Source: Aporrectodea caliginosa (Eukaryota > Annelida > Clitellata > Crassiclitellata > Lumbricidae). From it: a stretch of DNA of 64,000 nt. Shown piece by piece: positions 10,915 to 22,192 of the stretch; within the stretch, counting starts at the first letter, position 1; every line of letters starts with the position of its first letter. Made by a program: the position numbers and the translations under genes. The stretch is from the NCBI GenBank assembly GCA_020284085.1, contig JACEVL010000692.1, positions 225,001 to 289,000 on the forward strand, read 5' to 3'. The notes beneath the pieces were generated by a model. The model worked only from the letters and a program-made list of their open reading frames with translations, was not told the origin of the DNA and ran no database searches.

Positions 10915-11402
10915 AGCTTGATGTTAATTTTGAGAGATAGATGTGATGCTCTGCAAATATTGTAATTAAGAATAAGAATTAGATTAAAATTGAGGAGAAA
11001 ACCGTTATTAATAGAGCCTATATGGTCGCCAAAATATTAATGAAAAGCCTGTACGGCTGGAAGATTAATTTAGTTTCTTTTTAATATCAAAAGAAGGAGA
11101 AAAAAGGAGAAAAAAAAAGAACAACCACCTGTCACATGTCATCGTTGCAACTTCCTGTCAGAAAAGAAGCAAAGATAAGAAAAGAGAAAGAATTCTGATG
11201 AAAACATTATTCGAAAATGAACTTAAATACGTCAAAAACTTTAAAGTCGTCAATATCCTATCAGAAATAGAATCCAAGACGGAAAAAGAGAAAGAAAACT
11301 GATGAAAACACTACACGAAAATGAACTGAAATGCATCAAAAACTTTAAAGACGTCAACGGCCTTTGTTGCTAAACGATGTCATTAAACATTGGATAAATA
11401 AA
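10915..11402 (+). repeat. 490-bp interspersed repeat (R490), copy 1
   Basis: Nearly identical to 17760-18252 over its whole length, with only small indels in the A-rich part. Starts TAGCTTGATGTTAATTTTGA and ends with CATTGGATAAATAAA. There is no ORF and no terminal inverted repeat. Internal A-rich GAAAAAGAGAAAGAAAACTG segments occur twice. Confidence 0.9.
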
Positions 11403-11489
11403 TAAAATTTTCTTTCAAGTTTCGTCGTTGCCACAATATTTCTAATTTTTCGATTGATCGAACTGGGGTTTTCTGTTTAACGACTAGCT

Positions 11490-11612
11490 GTACCACCCAA
11501 TGACCAATAGCGTCGCCGTCCTTCTTCTTCCGGGCATGGGAAGCCTGGAAGAAGTGCTTACTGGCTGGCACTAAGCACGATTGTACAATTCACGGACGTC
11601 CAGTGGCGGAGT
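11490..11612 (+). repeat. R100 short interspersed repeat, copy
   Basis: R100 is a ~100-bp unit running GTTTAACGAC, TTAGCGTCGCCCTCCT, CAGGCTTGGGACTGGCACTA, and ending CAGTGGCGGAGTT. This copy has an extra CACGGACGTCCA segment, which is also present in the copy at 61240. Confidence 0.7.
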
Positions 11613-12385
11613 TAATTTTATCTGTTGATGTATATTTAGCATCGGTAAGTTCCGCTTAAAAGGTGTCTACAGGAAGTATTGCCCTATTCAGGGTTCGACG
11701 ACATTTTGTGGCCATCAGGGCTATCACAAACGAAAACGGAAAGGGTGTAGACATTTTATGCATTAGCGGAGGTAAGAAAGGAACTGTTGACCCACGACAA
11801 AACTCGGAAACTACGATATTTTGAACACATATGAGCAGTGGTGTAGTGGTAAAAAAAGCAGTGGGTATACTGTATAATGTATAATTGTAATGAAAAAAAT
11901 TTTCCGGCGCTACGCGCCCGAGGAAATACGACAAGGCTGTTTAGGGAGCGTTGTAAGCCCCGGCCACAAACGATTTTAAGGAATTTAGTATTCAATTCTT
12001 CCATGGAAAATTAATTTTAAAATAAGTATTTCTGGCAAATGAAATAACTTCAGAAATATCAAGACCTTGACGACATTATGAAACAATTTAAAATAGTTAA
12101 ACATGTTGAAAACAATTAATACAAAGAGAATATAGAATAGTACTATATACAGTCGAATAGTAGGCCTATTAGATACCCCTTATTTCCAAGTTCCAACTTC
12201 CAACCCTGTACAATTCTACAACGTAGGCTACAACTGGAATTACATATTTTCCATAGTGCACGAAGATTGCTGTCATAATGTTGGTACCTTGCATTGACGT
12301 GGCACCACAGTGGTTTCGAAGCCGAAGCCATGGCTTGGTTTGACTTTTGGTCTTCATTGCAATTGCAACACACTAACAGAAAAAA
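11613..12385. other. No gene; an hAT-like CAGTGGTGTAGT edge at about 11836
   Basis: GAGCAGTGGTGTAGTGGTAA followed by GTGGGTATACTG resembles the ends seen at 16850-16893. No complete element is present. Confidence 0.35.
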
Positions 12386-15300
12386 TTGGATCACGATGCC
12401 TTTCGTTCGGCGCTTCATGCTCAACCTCTCTTCAATAACGTCGAAGCTTCATCCTCTTCGACTGCGGCAGAGATGTTCTCTTCCTATGAGGCAGTGATGT
12501 CAGAGCTCTTGGATTCGTTTCTTCCTTTACAAACAGTTCGATCTCGACATCGTCCTCTGTTCCCATGGTTCAATGCGGATTGCAGAGCGCTTCGACGTCA
12601 GGCTCGGCGCCTCGAACGAGTCTACAGGAGAACGCGCTCTCCTTCGAGGGGTTTAAGCCAGAAGGTCGTATCTACGATTTTTTGTCAAATGGACATTTTC
12701 ACAGAAATTGAATCAACTGACTACAAAGCAGGTACTGCCAGAAGGCCGTAGCTATAAGGCTTCATTTAAGAGAGTTGGTTTGAAGATACAACCCAAATTA
12801 TGGGTCACATTTATGCCATAAGGATGTAAAAATAGCAGTTTTCATGCCAGAAGGGTTGCATCTTGAAGAAGATACATCCATCTGGCAGTACGTGAAACCC
12901 ATGCATTGCTTAGATACGTCTCTATGGCACAAATGAATTATTTTTAGGCAATTAAAATTAGCGTGAAAAAATGCTTATTTTACTTACTTTACTCTTCAAA
13001 CAACTTAAACCACTTACTTACTTGCGTAGAAATTGGAGAGCGTAATATCATCTATGTTATTCTAAAGTTATTAGTTGTTTATACCATTTTGTAAGGGTGC
13101 GTTTTATGATTTTACACCAGAATATTGTATCTTCAGAAAAAAAATTATTATCTTGGCCCATAATTATTAATAATTTGTGCTAGATTGTGCAGTATGACTC
13201 AGTGTTTCTTCAGATAGTTTTTGTTGGTGGTTATCTTGCAAATTACACAGAATTTATGATGGTTTCATCATAAAAAGTTTTCTCTTGCCAGAAGGTTGCA
13301 TCTTGTCAAACTTTGACAAAATTCACCAAATTGTCACGTTATGTGTAAACAATACAATGCATACTTTAATGCATTTTGAAAAGGAGTCTTATTGCTCAGC
13401 ATTTAGCTAGAAATAATTTTCATTGTTTAAATAAAAAATGCTGAAAAAATTGTTTACAAAAAAATACTGTAACAAAATTTCCGTTTTCTTCGTTTATCTC
13501 GAAATGTCAAAAAACCTTGTTACTCCCGTCTGGCTTAAACCCCTCGCCTTCAGACCGGGCAGCCTGGATTCGCTTCGTCCGGAAAATGCACACCACCTAC
13601 CGGGACAGAGAACGGAACTACTGGGAGTCTCTCATCATCCGCCAGTCAAAGGAACCCAAGAAACTTTGGACTACGTTCAATGGTCTTCTTGGTCGCCATT
13701 CATCAAGCCACCAGCCGCAGTCTTCTCCACCTTTCACCGCGGATGTGTTCTTGGAGCGTCTTACTGCGAAGATCGCATCCATCCGCGCTACTACTTCTAC
13801 AGCTCCTCCACCAGACTTCACTACTACTGACGCTCGTCTCTCCATCCTTAATGAGGTCACAAGCCTGGAGTTACGTCAACTCATTCTGGCCTCTGCACCG
13901 AAGACGTGTGAATTGGACCCTGTGCCCACATTCCTCGTCCAAGAGCTCGTTGATGACCTCCTTCCTTTCCTCACTGAGCTCTGTAACAGGTCGATTCAGG
14001 AAGCTGAACTGCCTGCGTCACAGAGGCGATCTGTTCTTATTCCTGTCTTGAAGCGAGATGGACTGGACGCAAGTGATCCTGCGAATTACCGTCCTATCGC
14101 TAATGTGACATTCCTCTCTAAAACTTTGGAGCGTACTGTAGCTAACCAACTGTTTGTTTATTTAGACATGCATGGGTTGCTGCCTCCCTTACAGTCGGGT
14201 TTTCGGAGGAATCATTCCACCGAGACTTTGTTGGTTCGCCTTCTTTCGGACTTCTATGGCGCCATGGACAATGGTCAGATAACTCTATTGGCCCTATTTG
14301 ATGTCAGTTCAGCTTTTGATTCTGTCGACCACTCAATCCTGCTTCAGAGTCTTTCTGTCTCCTTTGGGCTGACTGGCAAACCCTTAGATTGGCTTTCTTC
14401 CTTCCTCACTGGGCGCACTAACTCTGCTGTTGTTGGGTCCTCTAGGTCCCGTTGGGTCCCTGCCCCTTTTGGAGTACCCCAAGGGTCGGTTTTGGGCCCT
14501 TTGCTATACATCCTGTATACGTCTGATATTAGTTCCCTGCTGCGGTCTAGTGGGCTACTTCAGCTTTATGCTGATGATATACAAGCGTATGTCCACTGCC
14601 GTGCGGCTGATGCGGTGGCCTCTGTTGGGCTGATGTGTCGTGCCATTGATGCCCTCTCTGGTTGGATGGCCTCAAAAACCGTCTGCTCCTGAACCCATCC
14701 AAAACTCAGTTTATCTGGCTTGGTAGTCGCCGACAGCTGGCCGGTGTAGACATGCAACTGTTGGCTGAAACTTACCCTCATGTCACTTTTTCACTTACTG
14801 TACGTGACCTTGAGACACGACGCTCGACCAAGAGCTTAGGTTTTCACAACATGTTAACTTGCTTACGCGAAGCTGTTACACTACCAGCACCGCCAGCTGC
14901 GTGTTGTGCTCCGCTCTCTCTCATGATGCTGCCGTTGTTCTTGTGCATGCCTTTGTTACCAGCAGAGTTGATAACTGTAGTTCGATTGTCGCTGGTCTCC
15001 CTTCTGGCCTAATAAGCCGTCTTGACCGGGTCCTCCGCACAGCTGCCCGACTTATTGGTCGTATTCCAAAATACGCTTCAGTTTCCGCTTACATGCGCGA
15101 TGTTCTGCACTGGCTTCCTGCCTCGCAGCGCATCTCTTACAGGATAGCAGCCTTAGTTTGGCGGTGCCTTGCTGGCTGTGCTCCATCATACCTTTCTGAC
15201 CTCTGTCGTCCTGTGTTCTCTGACCTAGCCCCCCGTCGGGCTTTGCGTTCCTCGGCCAAGGGAGAGCTCCTTGTCCCCCGGGTGCGTTTATGTCTCAAGC

Positions 15301-15422
15301 AGCGCCGAGCCTTTTCGGTTGTTGGGCCCTCAACCTGGAATGGGCTCCCACTTAATCTGCGCTTGATGCCTCGCAGCAATTTGCCTGCTTACTGTCGCCT
15401 TCTCAAGTCTTCTCTGTTTTAG
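12386..15422 (+). pseudogene. Broken LINE reverse transcriptase gene
   Basis: The 5' segment (12386-12644) encodes the pre-RT linker ending in RTRSPS. After the inserted element the frame continues with DRAAWIRFVRKMHTTY. The RT then shows SAPKTCELDPVPTFLVQEL, YRPIANVTFLSK, motif A FDVSSAFD, GVPQGSVLGP and the catalytic YADD in one open frame ending at 14692. Frameshifts near 14660-14690 and 14850-14880 move the remainder into other frames: NPSKTQFIWLGSRR, then VVLVHAFVTSRVDNC to RAFSVVGPSTWNGLP. It therefore has one insertion and at least two frameshifts. I give positions only and do not rebuild it. Confidence 0.85.
12645..13546. mobile_element. 902-bp nonautonomous DNA transposon nested in the LINE
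   Basis: The terminal inverted repeats are CGAGGGGTTTAAGCCAGA at the left and its exact complement at the right. Both sides are flanked by CCTT (12641-12644 and 13547-13550). Removing the element and one CCTT puts the LINE reading frame back in phase, which fixes the boundaries. GCCAGAAGG recurs inside at about 12657, 12738, 12846 and 13288, so the TIR core is repeated subterminally. No transposase is encoded. A 4-bp duplication and this TIR do not let me name the superfamily. Confidence 0.85.
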
Positions 15423-15512
15423 CCGTGGCTGGGCTGGGAGCGCCTCTGAGTAGGTTTCTTGAAGGGCGCTATATAAATGCTCGGAATGAATGAATGAATG
15501 AATGAGCCACTT

Positions 15513-16220
15513 GCTTTGACATACTTTCACATACTGAATTCTACTTTGATATCCACGAAGCAATTGTCCTCCTTTTAACATTAACATTACCTGCGACTAC
15601 GTGTACATTTGAGAGGTAATTTCAGTAGTTAAATTCAGCCGGATCCCGCCGGATCTGAGATCCGGCTCCTCGGAGTTGAGATCCGCCACCAGAACTATGA
15701 GATCCGCCACGTAAAAGAATAGACCCGTCACCTACATGTGTTTCTGTTACAATTATCGACCATGAGCACCTTGTTCCACACATTTTATGCTTATCCGAAT
15801 AGCAAATAGCGAATATATATCGGTTATAATTGGCCAGTTAGGCTTGAGTTTTAGATTTGTCCGTTTATCCGGATTGTGCATGCTCTGCTCAGTGTAGCTA
15901 GCCTACACCAAGAAAAATCAACGCCAACAAAGCACAATTTATGGAAAAAGTGGTAGAGACGAGTTCGGCAGAGACCGCAGACGACTTCAATTTCTGTTCA
16001 AATAACTCTCGCTTTTTAGCTACTCTAAAAACTTTTCATGGAAAACTTTCATTAAAGTATAAATAACTGATATTTTCCAATTTTTCATTAAAAAACTTCT
16101 ATGAAAAATATCCGTGTTATTAATTTCCTGTTTTGCATTTTTGAAGCTCCTTGCTGCAAAATGTACCCGTGACCATTGTGTTTTGCCCCTCCTTCAAAAA
16201 CACCTGCGGGCGCCCATGGC
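15513..16220. other. No gene; GATCCG-rich patch at 15637-15710 and an hAT-like edge near 16220
   Basis: GAGATCCG/GGATCTGAGATCCGGC repeats lie at 15637-15710. CACCTGCGGGCGCCCATGGC at about 16201 resembles hAT terminal sequence, but no partner was found. Confidence 0.35.
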
Positions 16221-16738
16221 TACAGTCGCAATAAGCAAAGAATTTCTTAGATCAGTTTGAATGTTATTCATCACACATTCACTGGAGCTGCACGTACACA
16301 ATGCCATGGGTCGTAGATCTTCAGGCTTAACAGAAGGGTCTTCGACATAATTCTCTCATACCTCTGATGGCCTGCTCTGTATCAATGTTCCACATCCTGC
16401 ACAGCGTCGAACTTCGGTTTCTCCATGCCGAATCGATGGACTATGAGGCCATTTACTTGGGTCAAGTATATGTCTATGTCCTGCAGGAACTGAGATTCAG
16501 CAGCAGCATCGTTACTCATTCGTGCGTTCAAGTTGTTACATAGACTTTGCAGAAACTGACCGTCGTGAATAGACAGCTTTCCTGTTTTCCGTCAGAGTTA
16601 CGCCATTAAACACAATATGCCATTCTGCAGCCTTTAGAGCTCGGCAAGTTTTTCACCAGGACTTTCTTTGAATGATTGCAGGACACGTAGCCTATTGTGC
16701 GGGCTATCATAACCTCAGTTTTTCATTCAGAATAAAAC
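16221..16738. other. No feature recognised
   Basis: Unique-looking sequence with no long coding frame. Confidence 0.35.
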
Positions 16739-16893
16739 ATGGGGCTATCTGCGCCGTATACCCACATTTTTGAAAATATTTTAAGCGTATACCCGCGTTA
16801 TTCACCAAATTCCAGTAGGTATACGGTACTAGCTAATAATTGTCAGTGGGTATACGCCGTATACCCGCGTATACCCTCGACTACACCACTGCA
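16739..16893. mobile_element. hAT-like right end with GTATAC subterminal repeats
   Basis: GTATACCC motifs repeat several times, and the right edge is CCTCGACTACACCACTG, whose complement begins CAGTGGTGTAGT. The left end is not recognisable. Confidence 0.4.
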
Positions 16894-16894
16894 T

Positions 16895-17105
16895 ATGAGG
16901 CAACCGCAGGACAACATCGAGAGCAGCTTGATGACGGGTCTCGTTGAGGGGGAACGGGGACGAGGAAGGCCGAGAATATCGTGGATCGACAATGTACTGA
17001 AATGTACCGGACCTGCGGATGCTGGCCTAATGAATGCGACAGAGGAAAGTGGGCAGTGAGGGTCCATTCGTGTAGCCAACCGTCGCGATGTGACGATGGC
17101 GATGA
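16895..17105 (+). pseudogene. RTE-like LINE, C-terminal fragment
   Basis: The frame encodes DNIESSLMTGLVEGERGRGR followed by PRISWIDNV, and just before the 3' end reads WAVRVHSCSQPSRCDDGDDM, the familiar RTE terminus. It then runs into a short TGTATGTA tail. A stop interrupts the frame before VHSC. Confidence 0.65.
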
Positions 17106-17121
17106 TATGTATGTATACTAT

Positions 17122-17342
17122 GTATGAGCACTTGTTATAGCGCCCCTTCAAGATTTCTACTCAGAGGCGCTCCCGACTACAGCGCGGACACTGAATCTGA
17201 GTTTCACGCCGAAGCGCATGAGCAATTGCGAGTGAAGGACTTGCCCCAGGGTCCCTTACGCGGCGGCTTGAGGTGGATTCGAACCCGCAACCCTCCGGCT
17301 GCAAGGCACCGAACATACCCCTATACCACCGCGCCCCACAAA
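17122..17342 (-). mobile_element. SINE with tRNA-like head and L2-like tail
   Basis: Read on the minus strand, the head carries an A-box (GGTGGTATAGGGGTA) and a B-box (GGGTTCGAATCC). A body with CAAGTCCTTCACTCGCAATT follows. The tail (CGCCTCTGAGTAGAAATCTT to GGGGCGCTATAACAAG) matches the 3' end of the local L2-like LINEs. This is the classic design of a SINE mobilised by a partner LINE. A headless relative lies at 60706-60850. Confidence 0.8.
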
Positions 17343-17759
17343 TGTGACACGACAGGACCCATACAATTTCTAGATTTTCAATGGTAACTATAAGCATGCA
17401 TCTCTGATGTGTCTATATTTAAATGGCGCTATATAAATTTGCAAATAAACTGTTACGATTACGATTAAGATTACAACTACAGCAAGGAAACCGGTCCGAA
17501 AAATGAATTGACTGACTATCGATAGTAGACTCCTATCAGAAAAGCGAATGAAAATTGTCATCAAAGACAGTCTAAGCGCTACAAAGCAAATACCAAATAA
17601 AGTGTCACTAGACACCTTAAAATGATTTAAACCAAAGTTATATATTCGTAAACTGCTCCTCGTTGGTAATGGATTTATGATATTGATTATTGAATCTGTT
17701 TGTACTATTCTTGATGGACTAAGAATATTGAACATTGATTGATTGTAAATATAAAATTG
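17343..17759. other. L2-type 3' tail at 17412-17478; otherwise no feature
   Basis: ATGGCGCTATATAAATTTGC is followed by repeated ATTACG, i.e. the tail of an L2-like element or its SINE. No gene. Confidence 0.5.
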
Positions 17760-18252
17760 ATAGCTTGATGTTAATTTTGAGAGATAGATGTGATGCTCTG
17801 CAAATATTGTAATTAAGAATAAGAATTAGATTAAAATTGAGGAGAAAACCGTTATTAATAGAGCCTATATGGTCGCCAAAATATTAATGAAAAGCCTGTA
17901 CGGCTGGAAGATTAATTTTGTTTCTTTTTAATATCAAAAAAGAAGAAAAAAAGGAGAAAAAAGAACAACCACCTGTCACATGTCATCGTTGCAACTTCCT
18001 ACATGTCAGAAAAGAAGCAAAGATAAGAAAAGAGAAAGAATTCTGATGAAAAACATTATTCGAAAATGAACTTAAATACGTCAAAAACTTTAAAGTCGTC
18101 AATATCCTATCAGAAATAGAATCCAAGACGGAAAAAAAGAGAAAGAAAACTGATGAAAACACTACACGAAAATGAACTGAAATGCATCAAAAACTTTAAA
18201 GACGTCAACGGCCTTTGTTGCTAAAAGATGTCATTAAACATTGGATAAATAA
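17760..18252 (+). repeat. R490 repeat, copy 2
   Basis: Second near-identical copy of the repeat at 10915-11402, same orientation. The few differences are indels in A-runs and a 4-bp ACAT insertion. Confidence 0.9.
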
Positions 18253-18706
18253 AAGTTGGTAATGGAGAATAAATTGCTTTGATCTCTTTTCAAGAAACTA
18301 AGAAATTGTCGTCATCGGTCGACTGTCTTGTCACCGGAATGCATTAAACCTTAGCAAAGATTGAATCGTGAGCTTAACTTTTGCCTGGATGAAGCAAGAA
18401 ACCCTTGCAAATCGTCCTCGTTACGAAACAGTATCGTTTAACAGCAGCTACCATACCAACTGTGCATTTGCCTGTTTCAAAATATCGTGATACTACATAT
18501 ATGACGCAGATGAGGTCGTCATAAACGGCAATGGCAGTCACAAGAATTGCTAAATGCAGCGTAAAGCAAAGTTCAATTAGACACCTTAAAAATGATGGAG
18601 ACCGATATTATATATTCGTCATCTTCGGTTTGAAAAGCGCTACTGCATCATTCAAAACTAAATGAGTAAGTAATGGTCATTATTTATAGGCTATAATTAC
18701 ATGTAA

Positions 18707-18717
<11 letters not shown>
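18253..18717. other. No feature recognised
   Basis: ACACCTTAAAAATGATGGAG near 18580 resembles the flank of R490 copy 2 (17610). Confidence 0.35.

Positions 18718-18775
<58 letters not shown>
18718..18775. repeat. (TA)n microsatellite
   Basis: About 27 pure TA dinucleotides. Confidence 0.95.
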
Positions 18776-18779
<4 letters not shown>

Positions 18780-19320
18780 ATAATGCTAGAGCATATATTC
18801 ATAGTAATATATCTGATATAATATAGTCTCGTGTAAACATATCTAATTACAATTCATGTATTTCGCTGTAATACAGGACTTAATGCAATCCAGGTGAGTT
18901 AATCCAGGTAATTGGCTAGGCTACGCATACAAGTGTCGTGCACTCGGAAAGTACTGAACCCGTACATCGATCAAATAGCAACATTCCGGATCTGGCGGTA
19001 CGTTGACACAGCTGTTTGTCGGTATGCAAGAGTATCGGTTTATCTGAGAAGGACCACTACAGATGATTTTGTTTATAAGTGCATATGGACGGAACGTAGC
19101 CCGAGTTCAATCAAATACGTATCCTGCAATCTCCTTATAAGAAGATATTTCGGCCTATTTTTAAGGCCTGCTATGTCACTTAGGGCCATTTGTGTGCCGC
19201 CATCATATTGTTTTACTGCATTTCTTCGAACATATCGCAAACAGGGTGTGATTGATAGGTCCAGGCAGTGCGGTTTAAGTCTTTTGTCAGACAGTACAGC
19301 AGCTAGTAACTAGTAGCATT
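18776..19320. other. No gene supported
   Basis: An open frame at 18912-19313 has no domain, no splice support and ordinary composition. Confidence 0.35.
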
Positions 19321-19324
19321 AATT

Positions 19325-19530
19325 ATTTTATTCATTCATTCATGCATTCATGCATTCATGTATTTATGTATTCATGCAGTAATGCAGTAATGCAGTAATG
19401 CATTCATTCATTCATTCATTCATTCATTCATTCATTCATTCATTCATTCATTCATTCATTCATTCATTCATTCATTCATTCATTCATTCATTCATTCATT
19501 CATTCATTCATTCATTCATTCATTCATTCA
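19325..19530. repeat. (ATTC)n microsatellite next to an L2-type tail
   Basis: A pure run from about 19402 is preceded by degenerate ATGC/ATTC units. It is followed at 19531-19600 by ATTTATATAAATTATATGGC and CTCAGAGGTGC, a diverged L2 3' end read on the minus strand. Confidence 0.9.
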
Positions 19531-19600
19531 AGGATTTATATAAATTATATGGCACCTCTCAAAGGGGACTACTCAGAGGTGCAACCGACTCCAGCAGAGC

Positions 19601-20060
19601 CTAAAAGAACAGTTTTAAGGTTAATATGGAACGTGCCAGATAGAGTTCTGAGGAGTGGAAGTAGCTCCATGGGGAGCACATTGCTGACAGCTTAATGAAT
19701 GACAGTCTGCAGATGTTTGTAGACCTTTCTGATAAATTTGACGTTCTAAAAAGCACAAATAATTACAGCATTATGTAAGACACCTTGTGGTTCCCAGGGC
19801 CGTCGAGTTCAATTCCCCCTACAATGTAGTCGTTACAGCAGTCGACATTGGCAATTGATAGTTTCTATTTAACATAGCTAAGTCGCAACGGTGATTAGCG
19901 TTGCCCTCTTCTTTTACCCAAGCTGCAGACTTGCACCACCACCAGAAAGCGGGGGAGTGGAGGAATTAGTAGAGAATGATTTTTTGATAACGCTGTTTCA
20001 AATAAGCCGTCATAAAAATAATTTTTGGCGTCCTAACAATATTAGTGTACCAAGACATCA
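19601..20060. other. No gene; degenerate R100 at 19885-19965
   Basis: GGTGATTAGCGTTGCCCTCT, then GGGGGAGTGGAGGAATTA, look like a decayed R100 copy. Confidence 0.4.
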
Positions 20061-20064
20061 TACT

Positions 20065-20275
20065 AAACTACATGTATACTAAGCCACAGGTATGCTAAGC
20101 CACATGCATGCTAAGCCACAAGTATGTTATAAGCCACATGCATGCTAAGCCACAAGTATGTTATAAGCCACATGCATGCTAAGCCACAACTCCCCCACAC
20201 AAGTATGCTAAGCCACATGCATGTTAGGCTACAGGTATGCTAAGCCTCAGGTTTGCTAAGCCACACTTTTACTAA
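20065..20275. repeat. Minisatellite, ~16/32-bp CATGCTAAGCCACA unit
   Basis: About ten degenerate units alternate ATGCTAAGCCACATGC and AAGTATGTTATAAGCCAC. There are no stable inverted repeats and no coding. Confidence 0.85.
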
Positions 20276-20538
20276 GTAACAGGACTAATACTAAACTAGT
20301 TGCAAGACAGACGGCCTGCTACCCAAACCAGAAAACTCCAGATGGGTGACTACGGTAGGTTTCCCAATGCCCCTGTAGCGATGTTGGGTTTCTCTTGGCC
20401 ACATGTAATTGGGGTAGCCTAATTGTGCTTGTGGGAAAGCTTTTCAAACTATTCTGAAAAATCAAGTGTTCTATAATTATTGTTCTTGATGTTTCGCATC
20501 TCGCCGTTTCCTTCTTTTCCTCGATGGTCTGTTTTTGT

Positions 20539-22184
20539 CAGTGGCGGCGCCAGCTATACAATTTCAGCAGGTCGCGTCAGGGTCATGGGAGTTATTCAGC
20601 AGGTCGAAGAAATTAATGTTTGAGTTTGACGCCTCAAGCAGCAAAACTTATATATATATATATAATATTATATATATATATGTATAAATTGTATATATAT
20701 ATATATAACAAAAGAAAATTATTATTGAACGCTTAGGCCTATTATTAGCCCACGTGTTGTAGCATATTCAAATAAATTTAACATAATTCAGCATTAAAAC
20801 GTTAAACGTTAGTTACTTTACTAGATTTTGAAGTACTGATGAACTACTCAGAACTACTCTGTACTACTCAGAACATAGTGAACATGTAGGCCTATGCTAA
20901 TAAAACACACGAGTCGCATGACCCACGATTTCAACATTTACAGAAACATCGATTAACTCCTGCAATTCGTTAGCATTATTATCGTTCAGAAGTAGGCCTA
21001 CACCAACGTCGGCATAGGCTAACAGTCATATCATTCTGCTTAACGTTTTTCCGCCAGATTTATTTCCGAAGAAATCTTCAATGTTGCAGCGCCTCATTGT
21101 TATTTCTTTGCTAATGTATAATTATAACGTTGATGCAATTCGTAAATTCTGCCCTATTTGACCAAATCTCCACTCTTGATATCCCAGACCAAATCTATAA
21201 CTGGCTAGTTAGTTGAATATCATCTTGAACGCTCACACCTCACTATATTCAAAGGTTACTCTTCATCTCTGCTCAAAATCAATGCTAGTATAGTTCAAGG
21301 CTCTGTCTTAGGACCTACCAACTTCTCCATTACTGGTTCAGACCTGCACCCTTTTCAGCCCCTTAATCTTATGTTCAAATTTTCAGATGACACTTAGGCT
21401 ACCTCCTTACTGGATCCTCTCAAGCTCATACTATTCCATCTGAACCGCATTTAATCTCTACCTGGGCTTCTGCCAATAACCTTACATTAAATAGCTCTAA
21501 ATCTAAAAACAAATGATCATTTTTCGCCCTCGACACCAATTTGACCCTCCTCCTCCATTACCTAGTATTACCCGAGTTAAAACTGTGAAAATACTGGGTG
21601 GTCATCCTTCAAGATAATCTCAAACTCTCAGCCCATAGGCCACCTCACAGCAACTTGCTCCTTTTCTCTTTTTATGCGATCAGAAAACTCAAAACCCATG
21701 GCCTTTCTTCCTCATCGATCCATAATCTAACCAAAGCCACTACCGTTGCTAAACATCTATATGCCTCCCCATCCTGGTGGAGTCTTACCCTGGCTTCCGA
21801 TAAAGAGTGCCTGGAAAAACTCCTAAAAGAGCCAAACGCCTATAGGTAACCTAGAACAATCCTTTCCAACAGTCTCTGAACTTGCAAATATAGCTGATGC
21901 GAAAGTCCTATAATAATAGGTCCTTGATTTTTGACGTAACGGCGGAAAAGACTACATAATCATTTCAATTTTAGAGTTTACAACATAGGGTTCTGTTGAC
22001 ATAAACGTTTAAATGTCGTTTAGATCTAATAATTGCAATAGTGATCCTATGGGACAGATGTTGATGTTTGAAATGAAAAGAAGATATTAAAATTCCAAAG
22101 AATTTTAAGCAGGTCATTAAGCAGGTCGGGAGCAAAATAAGCAGGTCAAATGACCTGCTGCGACCTGCTGTAGCGCCGCCACTG
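20539..22184. mobile_element. hAT-type nonautonomous transposon with 8-bp target duplication
   Basis: The left end is CAGTGGCGGCGCCAGC and the right end is the complement of CAGTGGCGGCGCTACAGC. Perfect 8-bp duplications GTTTTTGT flank it at 20531-20538 and 22185-22192. Both subterminal regions carry many CAGCAGGTCG/GCAGGTCA units, as expected for transposase binding sites. No hAT transposase is visible; the interior holds a LINE fragment. Confidence 0.9.
21140..21935 (+). pseudogene. CR1/Daphne-like LINE reverse transcriptase, decayed, nested in the hAT element
   Basis: Successive frames encode ALFDQISTL, INASIVQGSVLGPTNFSI (the GVPQGSVLGP block), FKFSDDT (decayed FADD), then ILQDNLKLSAH, FYAIRKLKTHGLSSSSIHNL and ASPSWWSLTLASDKE. 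Several stops and frameshifts interrupt it. The wording differs from the L2-like copies elsewhere, so it is another clade. Confidence 0.75.
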
Positions 22185-22192
22185 GTTTTTGT

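Larger units (their letters stand above)
12386..15512 (+). mobile_element. L2/CR1-like LINE split by a DNA transposon
   Basis: Coding similarity starts near 12386, is interrupted at 12644, resumes in frame at 13551 and continues through the RT and C-terminal region to about 15422. The 3' end reads GGCGCTATATAAATGCTCGG, followed by (AATG)n at about 15483-15507. It is the same family as the copies at 1930 and 8420. It is 5' truncated: no endonuclease is seen. Confidence 0.85.

Noticed and set aside
17262..17342. Genuine tRNA gene (minus strand)
   Set aside because: A- and B-boxes are present but stems do not all pair and it continues into a SINE body; read as SINE head.
18912..19313. 133-residue open frame
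   Set aside because: No recognisable motif and no support from a second copy or splice sites.
20065..20275. CRISPR-like array
   Set aside because: Units are contiguous degenerate minisatellite repeats with no unique spacers, in a eukaryotic genome.
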